Assembly: GCA_965279075.1 (NCBI GenBank)
Contig: CBDIHI010000012.1
Span: forward strand, 744,001 to 808,000
Length of the DNA: 64,000 nucleotides
Source of the DNA: SZAS-79 sp965279075
GTDB lineage: Bacteria > Pseudomonadota > Gammaproteobacteria > Burkholderiales > SG8-39
Direction of reading: 5' to 3'
Made by a program: the position numbers and the translations under genes. Positions 1 to 7,783 of the stretch are shown here, piece by piece (within the stretch, counting starts at the first letter, position 1; each line of letters starts with the position of its first letter). Below the pieces are notes generated by a model. The model searched no databases. It had not been told where the DNA came from and saw nothing but the letters and a program-made list of their open reading frames with translations.

Positions 1-882
1 TGGGCGGCTTTCCTGCGCGAGGCCGGCCACCGCGTGGCCGTGAAAGAAGCGTGGGAGCGCGGCACCGGGGACGTGCTGGTGGCACTGCATGCGAGAAAAA
101 GCGCGGTTTCGGTCGAGGCGTTTCATCGTGCACATCCGGACAGGCCGCTGATTGTAGCGCTCACGGGCACTGACCTTTACCGGGACATCGGGACTTCCGC
201 CGAGGCGAAGCGCTCGCTTGCGCTCGCCACGCGGCTCATCGTTCTTCAACCGGCAGGGCTCGCGCAGCTCGCGCGGCCCCTGCGCGCCAAGACGAGCGTG
301 GTGTTCCAGTCTTCGGACACGCGCCTCGCGCATCGCCCGCCGAAGGACCGCTTCCGCGTGATCGTGGTGGGCAACCTGAGGCCGGAGAAGGACCCGTTCC
401 GCGCCGTGGCCGCGCTCGCGCACCTCCCCCCCGGTCCGCGCATCGAGGTCGTCCAGGTCGGTACCGCGCTGTCGGACGAGATGGCCGATACGGCGGCGGG
501 GTGGGCGGCCCGCGAGCCGCGCTACCGCTGGGCCGGCGGCCGGCCGCACGGGGAGGCGCTCAAGGCGATGGCGCAGAGCCACCTGCTGGTGGTCAGCTCG
601 GTCATGGAAGGCGGGGCTAACGTGATCTGCGAGGCCGCCCGGATCGGCGTGCCCGTGCTCGCCTCGAAAGTGTCGGGCAACGTCGGCATGCTGGGCGCCG
701 GCTACCGGGGCTTTTTCCCGCTGGGGGATGAGCGCCGCCTCGCGCGGCTGGTCGGCCGGGCGGCGGCGGACCGGGCGTTCTACCGGGCGCTGAAGGACGC
801 GGTGCGCGCGCGCCGGGGCCTGTTCGCGCCGGCCGCCGAGCGGCGCGCGCTGCTGGCCGCGATCGCCGGGGCGGCGGCATGA
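1..882 (+). CDS. senB: SenB-like selenosugar synthase (5' end outside window)
   Basis: Glycosyltransferase of the TIGR04348/SenB family. In selenoneine biosynthesis SenB joins selenophosphate to a UDP-sugar to give a selenosugar. The frame is open to base 1 and reads WAAFLREAGHRV there, which fits the first helix of the family, so the true start lies upstream; the first start codon inside the window is GTG at 34. Family hallmarks seen are LHARKS, VALTGTDLYRDI, VVGNLRPEKDPFRA, and the nucleotide-sugar site SSVMEGGANVICEA near the C-terminus. The partner genes senA and senC/selD would be expected just upstream, outside the window. Its closeness to selA, selB and selC fits a selenium locus. Assignment is by recalled family motifs; substrate not proven. 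Confidence 0.82.
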   Translation, partial: WAAFLREAGHRVAVKEAWERGTGDVLVALHARKSAVSVEAFHRAHPDRPLIVALTGTDLYRDIGTSAEAKRSLALATRLIVLQPAGLAQLARPLRAKTSVVFQSSDTRLAHRPPKDRFRVIVVGNLRPEKDPFRAVAALAHLPPGPRIEVVQVGTALSDEMADTAAGWAAREPRYRWAGGRPHGEALKAMAQSHLLVVSSVMEGGANVICEAARIGVPVLASKVSGNVGMLGAGYRGFFPLGDERRLARLVGRAAADRAFYRALKDAVRARRGLFAPAAERRALLAAIAGAAA

Positions 883-939
883 ATTGGCGGGAATTGTTTC
901 GAAAAGTCCAAGGCTGGAGCCGCCCGCAGGCCAGTTTGC

Positions 940-955
940 GTACCGGTACCGGTAC
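940..955. promoter_or_regulatory. 16-bp perfect palindrome overlapping a -10-like box
   Basis: GTACCGGTACCGGTAC is its own reverse complement. It overlaps TACAAT (953-958), a good -10 hexamer, and ends 9 bases before the start codon at 965. Nested ACCGGT half-sites and the overlap with the promoter are typical of a TetR-type repressor operator. No tetR gene is in the window; it could lie elsewhere. No convincing -35 hexamer was found. Confidence 0.5.
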
Positions 956-964
956 AATAGGGGA

Positions 965-1198
965 ATGAAAAAACTCCCGCCGAACCGTTTCCACCTCGTC
1001 TTTTCCCTGCTGATGGGCGTGATGATGGTGTTCCTGATGACCTTCGTCGTGACGCTCGTGAACATCGGGCCGCGGGCGGATTTCCTTTACCAGTGGGCGA
1101 AGTCCTTCCTGATCGCCTATGTGGTCGCCGTGCCGGTGATCTATTTCCTCGCGCCGCTCGCCCGCAAGCTCGCCGCGCGCTTCGTGCACCTCCCCTGA
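965..1198 (+). CDS. DUF2798 small membrane protein
   Basis: 77-residue protein with two hydrophobic segments (about residues 12-34 and 43-66), in the size range and pattern of the DUF2798 family: MKKLPPNRF start, then LVFSLLMGVMMVFLMTFVVT, then a second helix after FLYQWAKSF. The ATG at 965 is preferred because upstream in-frame codons run through the promoter palindrome. Function of the family is unknown. A TetR-like operator directly upstream suggests its own regulated promoter. The gene ends 24 nt before the CoA-transferase gene. Confidence 0.75.
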   Translation: MKKLPPNRFHLVFSLLMGVMMVFLMTFVVTLVNIGPRADFLYQWAKSFLIAYVVAVPVIYFLAPLARKLAARFVHLP

Positions 1199-1222
1199 CA
1201 CCCCACCCAAGCCAGGACTCCC

Positions 1223-2380
1223 GTGAAACTCGAAGGCCTCCGCGTACTCGACCTGTCCCGCTTCCTCCCCGGCCCGTGGATGAGCCTCATGCTCGCCGAC
1301 CAGGGCGCGGAGGTGATCAAGATCGAAAGCCGCGAGGGCGAGCCGACCCGGCGCCTGGGCAAGCCGGTGAAGGGGTTCACCGCGTATTTCCGCAATACGC
1401 AGCGCGGCAAGCTCTCGATGACGCTGAACCTGAAGAGCGACGCGGGCCGCGAGGTCTTCATGAAGCTCGCGGAACAATGCGACGTGCTCATCGACTCGTT
1501 CAGTCCCGGCGTCATGGGCCGGCTCGGCCTCGGCTACGATGCGGTGAAGGCGCGCGCGCCGCGCATCGTGTACTGCTCGCTGTCCGCGTTCGGGCAGGAC
1601 GGGCCGCTCGCCCAGCGCCCCTCGCACGACATGGGCGCGCAGGCCATGACCGGCGCGCTGAGCCTGAGCCGCACCGGGGGCCAGCCGCCGGCGATGCCGA
1701 CGCTGCCGACCGCTGACATTGCGCTTGCCTCGACCGCGCTGATCGCGGTCATGATGGCCCTCTATCGGCGCGAGAAGACCGGGCAGGGCGACTTCATCGA
1801 CGCGGCGATGCTCGACGCGCTGATGTCGTGGACGCCCCATGTGCTGGATACGGTGGTGAGCGGGGACCGCGCGCCGGACCTCGAAAGCGAGCGGCTGTAC
1901 GGCGGCTCGGCGTTCTACAACGTCTACCGCACGAAGGACGACCAGTACCTCGTGCTGTCCGGCTCGGAGATGAATTTCGTCGAGAACCTGTTGAACGCGC
2001 TCGGGCGGCCCGACCTTATCGAGGTGTGCAGGAAGCCGGCCGGCGAGGCGCAGGCGCCCGCGAGGCTGTTCCTGGCGGAGACCTTCGCCACGAAAACCCG
2101 CGACGAGTGGGACGCGTGGCTCGCGGACAAGCGCGTGTGCTATGCGCCGGTGCTCGACCTGCGCGAGGCCTGGCATTCCGCCGCGCTGCGCGACCGGGGC
2201 ATGATCGTCAAGGGCCCGGACGGAATCGATACCCTGTCCACGCCGATCAGGTTCCGCGAGGAGCCCGGCCGGCCCGGGTTCACGCTGAGCGCGCCCGGCG
2301 AGCACACCGACGCGATCCTCGAGCGGCTGGGATACGACGCGGCCGCGCGCGCGAACCTGCGCGCGGCCGGGGCCTGCTGA
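1223..2380 (+). CDS. Family III CoA-transferase (CaiB/BaiF)
   Basis: 385-residue CaiB/BaiF-type enzyme, expected to move CoA between carboxylates in the cytoplasm. Visible hallmarks are the N-terminal GLRVLDLSRFLPGPWMS, EVIKIE, the SFSPGVMGRLGLGYD segment and SAFGQDGPLAQRPSHDMGAQ, where Asp136 occupies the position of the catalytic Asp that forms the acyl-anhydride in this family. Start is GTG at 1223. It converges with the selenoprotein gene at 2414-2947 and has a second family member nearby (4052-5284). Substrate unknown; the CoA-transferase and Bug receptor neighbours suggest carboxylate catabolism. Confidence 0.85.
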   Translation: MKLEGLRVLDLSRFLPGPWMSLMLADQGAEVIKIESREGEPTRRLGKPVKGFTAYFRNTQRGKLSMTLNLKSDAGREVFMKLAEQCDVLIDSFSPGVMGRLGLGYDAVKARAPRIVYCSLSAFGQDGPLAQRPSHDMGAQAMTGALSLSRTGGQPPAMPTLPTADIALASTALIAVMMALYRREKTGQGDFIDAAMLDALMSWTPHVLDTVVSGDRAPDLESERLYGGSAFYNVYRTKDDQYLVLSGSEMNFVENLLNALGRPDLIEVCRKPAGEAQAPARLFLAETFATKTRDEWDAWLADKRVCYAPVLDLREAWHSAALRDRGMIVKGPDGIDTLSTPIRFREEPGRPGFTLSAPGEHTDAILERLGYDAAARANLRAAGAC

Positions 2381-2413
2381 CCCGGCCCCCGCTACTGTCC
2401 CGCTGCTGTCCCG

Positions 2414-2947
2414 CTACTGCGCGGCCCGCTTCATCAGCAGCGGCACGATGCTGTCCACCGCGATCCGCGCCTTTTCGCGCAGCACTTCGTCATTGTTGTT
2501 GGCGACCGGGTGGCCGATGACCGCGAACGGGTAGCCCGGCAGGCCGTTCAGCTCACCCACGACTTCGGCGCTCCTCACGAAACGGTCCGTGATGATGGCC
2601 ACGGCCGGGATGCCCAGCCGTTCTGCTGCGATGGCGTCGTGCAGACTGCACGACGAGCAACTGCCTCAGTCGCCTGTCGATGCCAGGACCGCGTCGGCCC
2701 CGCTCATCTCGGCGAGCATCTGCGGCGGCACGGGCCGCGTCGCGTCGGGCTTCCTGCGGCGGATGAACTCGCGCACGCCGTAGTCCTTGCGCATGATCTC
2801 CTCGATGAAGTCGAACAGGCGCTCGGTGCCGATCTTGGCGTTGTCGATCATGCCGACCACGCAGCCTTCGAGCGAGGGCAGGGCCGGGGCGAGGCGCAGC
2901 GCCTCGCCTTCGGCGGTCTGGCGGGGGTCCAATACCATGAGTGTCAT
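2414..2947 (-). CDS. UGSC-family selenoprotein, copy 1 (in-frame TGA read as Sec94)
   Basis: 177-residue protein if the TGA at 2668-2666 is read as selenocysteine; otherwise it appears as two pieces in one frame (2947-2666 and 2602-2414). Around the TGA it reads ASTGD-U94-GSC97-SSC100-SLHDA. The frame continues smoothly into AERLGIPAVAIITDRF and a C-terminal HPVANNN segment. Start ATG at 2947 follows a strong AGAGGAGA ribosome site. The gene lies 26 nt after the 347-aa partner gene, in an apparent operon with a CoA-transferase. A hairpin begins 10 nt after the TGA, and selA, selB and selC are a few kb away. It matches what I recall of the UGSC (seleno)protein family, and the Sec region resembles the C-terminus of GrdB of glycine reductase. 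Biochemical role unknown; a thiol/selenol redox centre is inferred. Confidence 0.88.
2635..2655 (-). promoter_or_regulatory. Candidate bacterial SECIS hairpin, copy 1
   Basis: On the coding strand GTCGTGCAGTCTGCACGAC (2654-2636) folds into a near-perfect hairpin, extended by one pair at 2655/2635, with a small AGTCT apical loop exposing G and U. It starts 10 nt after the TGA. In bacteria a hairpin with a G/U loop just after the UGA recruits SelB. The core resembles what I recall of the fdhF SECIS loop (UGCAGGUCUGCA). The same 19 bases occur in the second selenoprotein gene. Confidence 0.75.
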
Positions 2948-2973
2948 GTGTGCTTCTCCTCTGAGTTCCGGAA

Positions 2974-4017
2974 TTACGCTTCGATCGCCTGCGTGATCGC
3001 CAGCGATTTCTTGCCGTACCAGGGTGGCAGGATCGCGGCGAAACCGCCCGCGGGGCCGCCTGCCGCCACCACGAGCAGGTCATCCGGCGTGCGCAGTGCC
3101 CGGTAGACCTGCTCTTCGTTCTTGCGTCCCGCGACGGCCGCTTTGCCGACCGTGCGCCAGTCGCCGCGCTTCACCCGCGCGACCTCGTACACGTATTCGC
3201 GGATGTTCGCCTTGGTCCAGCTCGATTCGGCGAAGATGTCCCTGTGCTGCCTGGGGATCACGATCGCGTAGGGGCCTTCCCAGATCGAGTAGGTGAGCAT
3301 GTTGCTGCGCATCGCCGCGGCGTAGGTGTCGCAGATCTCCTTCGGGTCGTGCGTCCACTCGTTCATGATCTGGTGCGGCGACTCCACCGCCATCACCGTG
3401 ATGGACGAGGTCCCCGCGGGGATGCCGCGCTCCTGCGCGAGCGGCAGCCAGGTGGTGTTCTCCTCGTCTTCAGCTATGCAGAACGTGAACTTGCCCGGGT
3501 GGCCGAGCGTGGAGCGGTCGAGCTGCCCCGGCACGCCGCCGAGCACGTTGATGAGGAGCAGCCGGATGCTGCGGCCGATCGTCGCGTTGGCGCGGCTCGC
3601 GTTGGCGAGGATGTTGTGCGTGCTGTTCATGGAAAGCGCGTTCCGGATCGGGCCGTTCACGACGATGAACGGCGCGCTGCCGCCGGTGCTCGCCGTGGCG
3701 CCGTGCAGGCCGAACTCCGGCTTGCACATGGCCTTGATGATCGCGACCACCACCGGCATGTACTCCGGCAGGCACCCGGCCATGAGTGCCGCGATGGCGG
3801 CTTTCTCGGCGGTGATGCGGCGGCGGCGCACCGGCTCGACGCCAATGGTGTCGTCCGCCTTGAGCTTGCCCGCGGCGAGGAATTTCTCCACGCCGGCCGC
3901 GGTCGGCGGCACGATGGGCAGGCCGTCGGTCCAGCCGTTCTGCTGGAAGAGTTCGTTGGCCTCGAACGCGTCGCCGACTTCGAGGGCGGCGCTGGCAAGC
4001 GCGGCAGTGCTGGTCAT
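2974..4017 (-). CDS. UGSC-partner protein, stand-alone form (uncharacterised)
   Basis: 347 residues, no signal peptide and no membrane segment; not a family whose function I know. It is homologous over most of its length to the C-terminal part of the protein at 27835-29274. Shared blocks are GWTDGLPIVPPT, MAGC82LPEYMP, EFGLHG, RANATIGR, a GVPGQLDRSTLGHPGKFTFC180 stretch with AEDE after it, and GGPAGGFAAILPPW near the end. Two cysteines (C82, C180) are kept in both. It lies between a CoA-transferase gene (34 nt) and the UGSC selenoprotein gene (26 nt) on the same strand. The same pairing recurs at 27-29 kb, so it probably forms a complex or pathway with the selenoprotein. Confidence 0.8.
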   Translation of the reverse strand: MTSTAALASAALEVGDAFEANELFQQNGWTDGLPIVPPTAAGVEKFLAAGKLKADDTIGVEPVRRRRITAEKAAIAALMAGCLPEYMPVVVAIIKAMCKPEFGLHGATASTGGSAPFIVVNGPIRNALSMNSTHNILANASRANATIGRSIRLLLINVLGGVPGQLDRSTLGHPGKFTFCIAEDEENTTWLPLAQERGIPAGTSSITVMAVESPHQIMNEWTHDPKEICDTYAAAMRSNMLTYSIWEGPYAIVIPRQHRDIFAESSWTKANIREYVYEVARVKRGDWRTVGKAAVAGRKNEEQVYRALRTPDDLLVVAAGGPAGGFAAILPPWYGKKSLAITQAIEA

Positions 4018-4051
4018 GGGAGTCCCACGTTGGTGAACCGGATCGTCCTGC

Positions 4052-5284
4052 TCATATTACCCCCTCGTTTCGAAGCTTTTGGACCTCGGCCGGGGACAGG
4101 TTCGCAAACCGTGCGAACACCTCCTCGCTGTGCGCGCCGGGCACCGGCGAGGGCGTGTCGTAACCGGCCGGCGTGGCGCTGAACTTGATCGGGAAGCCGG
4201 GTCCGGAGGCGCCCGCCGTTGCGCCGGTCAGCGGGTTCACGAGCGGCACGATCATCTCGCGTTGCATGAACTGCTCCCAGCGCATGACTTCGTCGGTGGA
4301 GCGCACAGGGCTGCAGGCGACGCTCGCCGTGGACAGCGCCGCGACGATCTCGTCCTTGGTCTTCGTTTGCGTCCACTGGGTGACGACCGCGTCGACCTGG
4401 TCGTTGTTCACGATCCGCCAGCCTATGTCCATCATGTTCGCGTCGGCCTTGAGGTCAGCGCGTCCCATGGCCTCGAGCAGGTCGAGCCACTCGGCGTGTG
4501 TGGCCGCGCCCAGGGCGACCCAGCCGTCGCGCGCGGCGTACACGTTGAACGGCGAGAACCGCATGATCCGGTTGCCCTGCCGCGAAGCGAGGCCGAGCCC
4601 GGCATAGCAGTCGATCGGCTCGTCGAAGATCAGCGAGAAGAGGCAATCCGCCATCGCCACGTCGATGGCCTGGCCTTCGCCCGTGCGCTCGCGGTGCAGC
4701 AGCGCGGCGAGGATGCCTTGGGATGCGAACGAGCCTGCGACCGCGTCGGACAGCGCCGAGGCGGTCTTCACCGGCGGTTCGCCGGGCTGGCCGGTCATGC
4801 TCATCAGGCCGGTGGCGGCCTGCACCATCAGGTCGTAGGCCTTGTCGTCCTTCGCCGGGCCGGTCGAGCCGTAGCCGGTCAGCGCGCAGTAGATGATGGA
4901 GGGATTGGCGGCCTTCAGCGCCGGGTAGTCGATGCCGAGCCGTTGCGCGACGCCCGCGCGGAAGTTCTCCACGACCACATCGGCCTTGGCGACCATGTCG
5001 AAGAATATCTTCTTTCCCGCATCGGACTTCAGGTCCAGCGTGACCGACTTCTTGCCGCGCTGGCGCTTGAGGTAGGCGAGGCCCATGTCCTGAGGCGTCT
5101 GCTTCTTCAGGCTGATGCCGTTGGGACCGTCGTAGGGCGGGGCGAACGCGATCGGGTCGCCGCCCTTCGGGTCGTCGACCTTGATGACCTCAGCGCCCAT
5201 GCCGGCGAGGAACAGCGTGCACTGCGGGCCCGAGAAGAACCGCGTCAGGTCCAGCACGACGATGCCGTCGAGGATTTTTTTCAT
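4052..5284 (-). CDS. Family III CoA-transferase (CaiB/BaiF)
   Basis: 410-residue CaiB/BaiF enzyme. It opens with LDGIVVLDLTRFFSGPQCTLFLAGMGAEVIKV, has VENFRAGVAQRLG, and has YGSTGPAKDDKAYDLMVQAATG, where Asp151 is the expected catalytic aspartate. It shares the family fold with the protein at 1223-2380 but is clearly a different paralogue. It is the first gene of the minus-strand run CoA-transferase, partner protein, UGSC selenoprotein, which suggests that the selenoprotein system works on an acid activated as a CoA thioester (inference). It is divergent from the Bug receptor gene at 5409, leaving about 124 bases for both promoters. Confidence 0.87.
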   Translation of the reverse strand: MKKILDGIVVLDLTRFFSGPQCTLFLAGMGAEVIKVDDPKGGDPIAFAPPYDGPNGISLKKQTPQDMGLAYLKRQRGKKSVTLDLKSDAGKKIFFDMVAKADVVVENFRAGVAQRLGIDYPALKAANPSIIYCALTGYGSTGPAKDDKAYDLMVQAATGLMSMTGQPGEPPVKTASALSDAVAGSFASQGILAALLHRERTGEGQAIDVAMADCLFSLIFDEPIDCYAGLGLASRQGNRIMRFSPFNVYAARDGWVALGAATHAEWLDLLEAMGRADLKADANMMDIGWRIVNNDQVDAVVTQWTQTKTKDEIVAALSTASVACSPVRSTDEVMRWEQFMQREMIVPLVNPLTGATAGASGPGFPIKFSATPAGYDTPSPVPGAHSEEVFARFANLSPAEVQKLRNEGVI

Positions 5285-5408
5285 GCGCGCAGTCTAGGCC
5301 ATCGCGGTGGCCGGGGGGGCCACCGGTTCGCAGCGAAACAGGGGCGTTCGTGCATGGGCGTCATGTCAGAATGAAAGCGCCCGATCAGAGGCGGACAAGG
5401 AGACGGTC

Positions 5409-6386
5409 ATGCGGAAAGCTTTCGCCCGGGCAGTGCTGTTGTGCATCGCGACCCTTGGCATCCACACGCAGGCGATGGCGCAGGCGGGCTACCCGAACCG
5501 CCCGGTCAAGGTCATCGTCGCCTTCCCGCCCGGGCAGGCCACCGACCAGGCCGCGCGCGCCGTTTCGCAGAAGCTGTCGGAGTCGCTCGGCCAGCAGTTC
5601 TTCGTCGAGAACAAGCCCGGCGCGGCAAGCATCATAGGCTCGGAGCTGGCGGCCAAGTCGCCGAACGACGGCTACACGCTGTTCATGGGGTCGTCCGGCA
5701 GCCTCGCGGTGAACCCGGGCATGTACGCGAAGCTCCCCTATGACCCGGTCAGGGACTTCACGCCGATCTCGCTCGCGCTGAAGGTGCCGTTCTTCCTCGT
5801 GGTCCACCCCTCCGTCCCCGCGACCTCGGTGAAAGAGCTGGTGACTTACCTGAAGGCCAACCCGGGAAAGGTGAACTTCGGCTCGGCCGGCAACGGCGCC
5901 AGCAACCACCTGTCCTCCGAACTCTTCAAGAGCGTGACCGGCGTGACCATGGTCCACGTGCCGTACAAGGGCTCGCCGCCCGCCGTGACGGACCTGCTGG
6001 CCGGGCAGCTCGGCCTGATGTTCGAAACCGGGCCGCTGATCCTGCCGCACGCCAAGGCCGGGCGCCTCAAGGTCCTCGCCGTGGGCAGCCTGCAGAGGTC
6101 GCTGGCCGCACCGGAGCTGGTGACGATCGCGGAGTCCGGCTACCCGGGCTTCGAGACGGTCGGCTGGGCGGGGTTCCTCGCCCCTACGGGTACGCCGAAG
6201 GAGATCGTCGCGAAGCTGAACGCCGAGATCGTGCGCATCATCGCGCAGCCCGAAGTCGGGGCCCGCTTTGTTACCCTAGGGGCGGAACTGGCCAGCAGCA
6301 CGCCGGAGGACTTCGGCGCGTACATCAAATCGGAAACCGCCAAATGGGGCAAGGTGATCAAGGAGTCGGGCGCAAAGGCGGACTGA
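5409..6386 (+). CDS. Bug/TctC-family periplasmic solute receptor
   Basis: 325-residue extracytoplasmic receptor. A signal peptide ends in ...HTQAMAQ and the mature part opens with YPNRPVKVIVAFPPG, the usual Bug start. Later family motifs are VENKPGAASIIG, LPYDPVRDFTPIS, a NFGSAGNGASNHLSSELF segment and VPYKGSPPAVTDLLAG. Bug proteins bind small carboxylates and sometimes feed a TctAB transporter; no membrane partner lies next to this one. ATG at 5409 follows AAGGAGACGGTC. The selA start codon lies inside its 3' end (43 nt overlap), so it may be co-transcribed with selAB. Confidence 0.87.
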   Translation: MRKAFARAVLLCIATLGIHTQAMAQAGYPNRPVKVIVAFPPGQATDQAARAVSQKLSESLGQQFFVENKPGAASIIGSELAAKSPNDGYTLFMGSSGSLAVNPGMYAKLPYDPVRDFTPISLALKVPFFLVVHPSVPATSVKELVTYLKANPGKVNFGSAGNGASNHLSSELFKSVTGVTMVHVPYKGSPPAVTDLLAGQLGLMFETGPLILPHAKAGRLKVLAVGSLQRSLAAPELVTIAESGYPGFETVGWAGFLAPTGTPKEIVAKLNAEIVRIIAQPEVGARFVTLGAELASSTPEDFGAYIKSETAKWGKVIKESGAKAD

Positions 6387-7762
6387 GCGCCCTGCCTTCG
6401 GTCGACCGGCTGCTCGTTTCGCCGGGGGGGCTGGCGGCCGAGGCGCGTTATGGGCGGCCCATGCTGGTCGAGGCGGTGCGGAGGGTGCTCGCCGAGAAGC
6501 GCGCGGCGCTGGCCTCGGGTGCCGCCACCCCGACCGACGACGCGGATATCGTCGCCGAGTGCGCGGCCCGGATCGATGCGCAGTTGCGGCCATCGCTGCG
6601 TCCGGTCTTCAACCTCACCGGCACCGTGCTCCACACCAACCTCGGCCGGGCGCTGTATCCGCAGGCCGCAATCGACGCCGCCACCGGCGCGATGGCCCGC
6701 CCGGTCAACCTCGAATACGAGATCGAAGGCGCGGCGCGCGGTGAGCGCGACAGCCACGTCGAAGCCTGGCTCACCCGCCTGACGGGGGCGGAGGCGGCCC
6801 TCGTCGTCAACAACAACGCGGCCGCCGTGTTCCTCGCGCTGCATGCGCTCGCGAAGCGGAAGGAAGTCCTCGTCTCGCGCGGCGAGCTGGTAGAGATCGG
6901 CGGCTCGTTCCGGATCCCCGACATCATGGCGAGCGCCGGCTGCAAGCTGGTCGAGGTGGGCACGACGAACCGCACGCATCCGAAGGACTTCACGGGGGCG
7001 CTCGGCAAGGCCACCGGCGCGGTCATGAAGGTCCACACCAGCAACTATACGATCCAGGGCTTCACTGCATCGGTGCCCGAAGCGGAACTTGCGGCCATCG
7101 CCCACGGCCACGGCGTGCCGCTGATCAACGACCTGGGCTGCGGGATGCTCGTCGACCTGGAAGACTTCGGCCTGCCGCACGAACCCACGCCCAGGGAAGC
7201 GATTGCCAGCGGCGCCGACATCGTCACCTTCAGCGGCGACAAGCTGCTCGGCGGGCCGCAGTGCGGGATGATCGTCGGCAGGAAGGAACTCGTCGCGAAG
7301 ATCCGCAGGAACCCGATGAAGCGGGCGCTGCGCCTCGACAAGGTGAGGCTCGCCGCGCTGGAGGCGACGCTGCGGCTGTACTCGCGCCCGGATCGGCTGG
7401 CCGCCGAGCTGCCGACGATACGCCTGCTCGCGCGGCCGCAGGCGGCGATCCGGGACCTTGCGGAACGCGTCCTGCCCATCGTAGCCCGGGCCCTCGACGG
7501 TCGCGCCGAAGTGCGCGTGGTCGACTGCGCAAGCCAGATCGGCAGCGGCGCGCTGCCCGTGGAGACCCTGCCGAGCGCGGGCCTGGCGCTGAAGCCTGCG
7601 GCTGCGCGTCGCGGGGCGGCCGACGCGCTGGCGCGCGCCTTCCGTGCGCTGCCGGTCCCGGTGGTGGGCCGCATCAACGAGGGCGAGTTGATCCTCGACC
7701 TGCGCTGCCTCGAGGACGAGGCGGGCTTCGTCGCGCAGATCGGACGGCTCCGCCTCACATGA
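6344..7762 (+). CDS. selA: L-seryl-tRNA(Sec) selenium transferase SelA
   Basis: 472-residue PLP enzyme that converts Ser-tRNA(Sec) to Sec-tRNA(Sec) using selenophosphate. Landmarks are LPSVDRLL at the N-terminus, FNLTGTVLHTNLGRALYP, VNNNAAAVFLAL, VSRGELVEIGGSFRIPD, VGTTNRTH and TFSGDKLLGGPQCG, with Lys300 the predicted PLP lysine. The only ATG in reach is at 6344, inside the preceding Bug gene; there is no better start before LPSVDRLL. The stop TGA at 7760-7762 overlaps an ATG at 7759. It is followed immediately by selB. Confidence 0.96.
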   Translation: MGQGDQGVGRKGGLSALPSVDRLLVSPGGLAAEARYGRPMLVEAVRRVLAEKRAALASGAATPTDDADIVAECAARIDAQLRPSLRPVFNLTGTVLHTNLGRALYPQAAIDAATGAMARPVNLEYEIEGAARGERDSHVEAWLTRLTGAEAALVVNNNAAAVFLALHALAKRKEVLVSRGELVEIGGSFRIPDIMASAGCKLVEVGTTNRTHPKDFTGALGKATGAVMKVHTSNYTIQGFTASVPEAELAAIAHGHGVPLINDLGCGMLVDLEDFGLPHEPTPREAIASGADIVTFSGDKLLGGPQCGMIVGRKELVAKIRRNPMKRALRLDKVRLAALEATLRLYSRPDRLAAELPTIRLLARPQAAIRDLAERVLPIVARALDGRAEVRVVDCASQIGSGALPVETLPSAGLALKPAAARRGAADALARAFRALPVPVVGRINEGELILDLRCLEDEAGFVAQIGRLRLT

Positions 7763-7783
7763 TCGTAGCCGCATGATCGTAGC
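7758..7783 (+). repeat. Tandem duplication of the selB start with a five-codon mini-ORF
   Basis: CATGATCGTAGC occurs at 7758-7769 and again at 7772-7783 (period 14). The first copy gives a mini-ORF M-I-V-A-A-stop (7759-7776). Its ATG overlaps the selA stop and its TGA overlaps the selB ATG at 7773, so selA, mini-ORF and selB are chained by two ATGA overlaps. This may couple or dampen selB translation; it may also be a recent slippage event. Confidence 0.6.

Noticed and set aside
617..2305. Long antisense reading frames opposite GC-rich genes (also 6140-7879, 7755-9122, 48907-50535, 54282-56405)
   Set aside because: They are rich in Arg, His and Gly with no recognisable domain, and lie opposite well-supported genes; third-position GC explains them.
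2389..2417. GCTACTGTCCC/GCTGCTGTCCC tandem repeat between convergent genes
   Set aside because: Two and a half imperfect 11-bp units without hairpin or promoter features; probably slippage.
2414..2947. Frameshift or pseudogene explanation for the split gene
   Set aside because: Both halves are in the same frame, separated by one TGA; a paralogue shows the same TGA at the same motif, with an identical following hairpin, and the Sec machinery is present.
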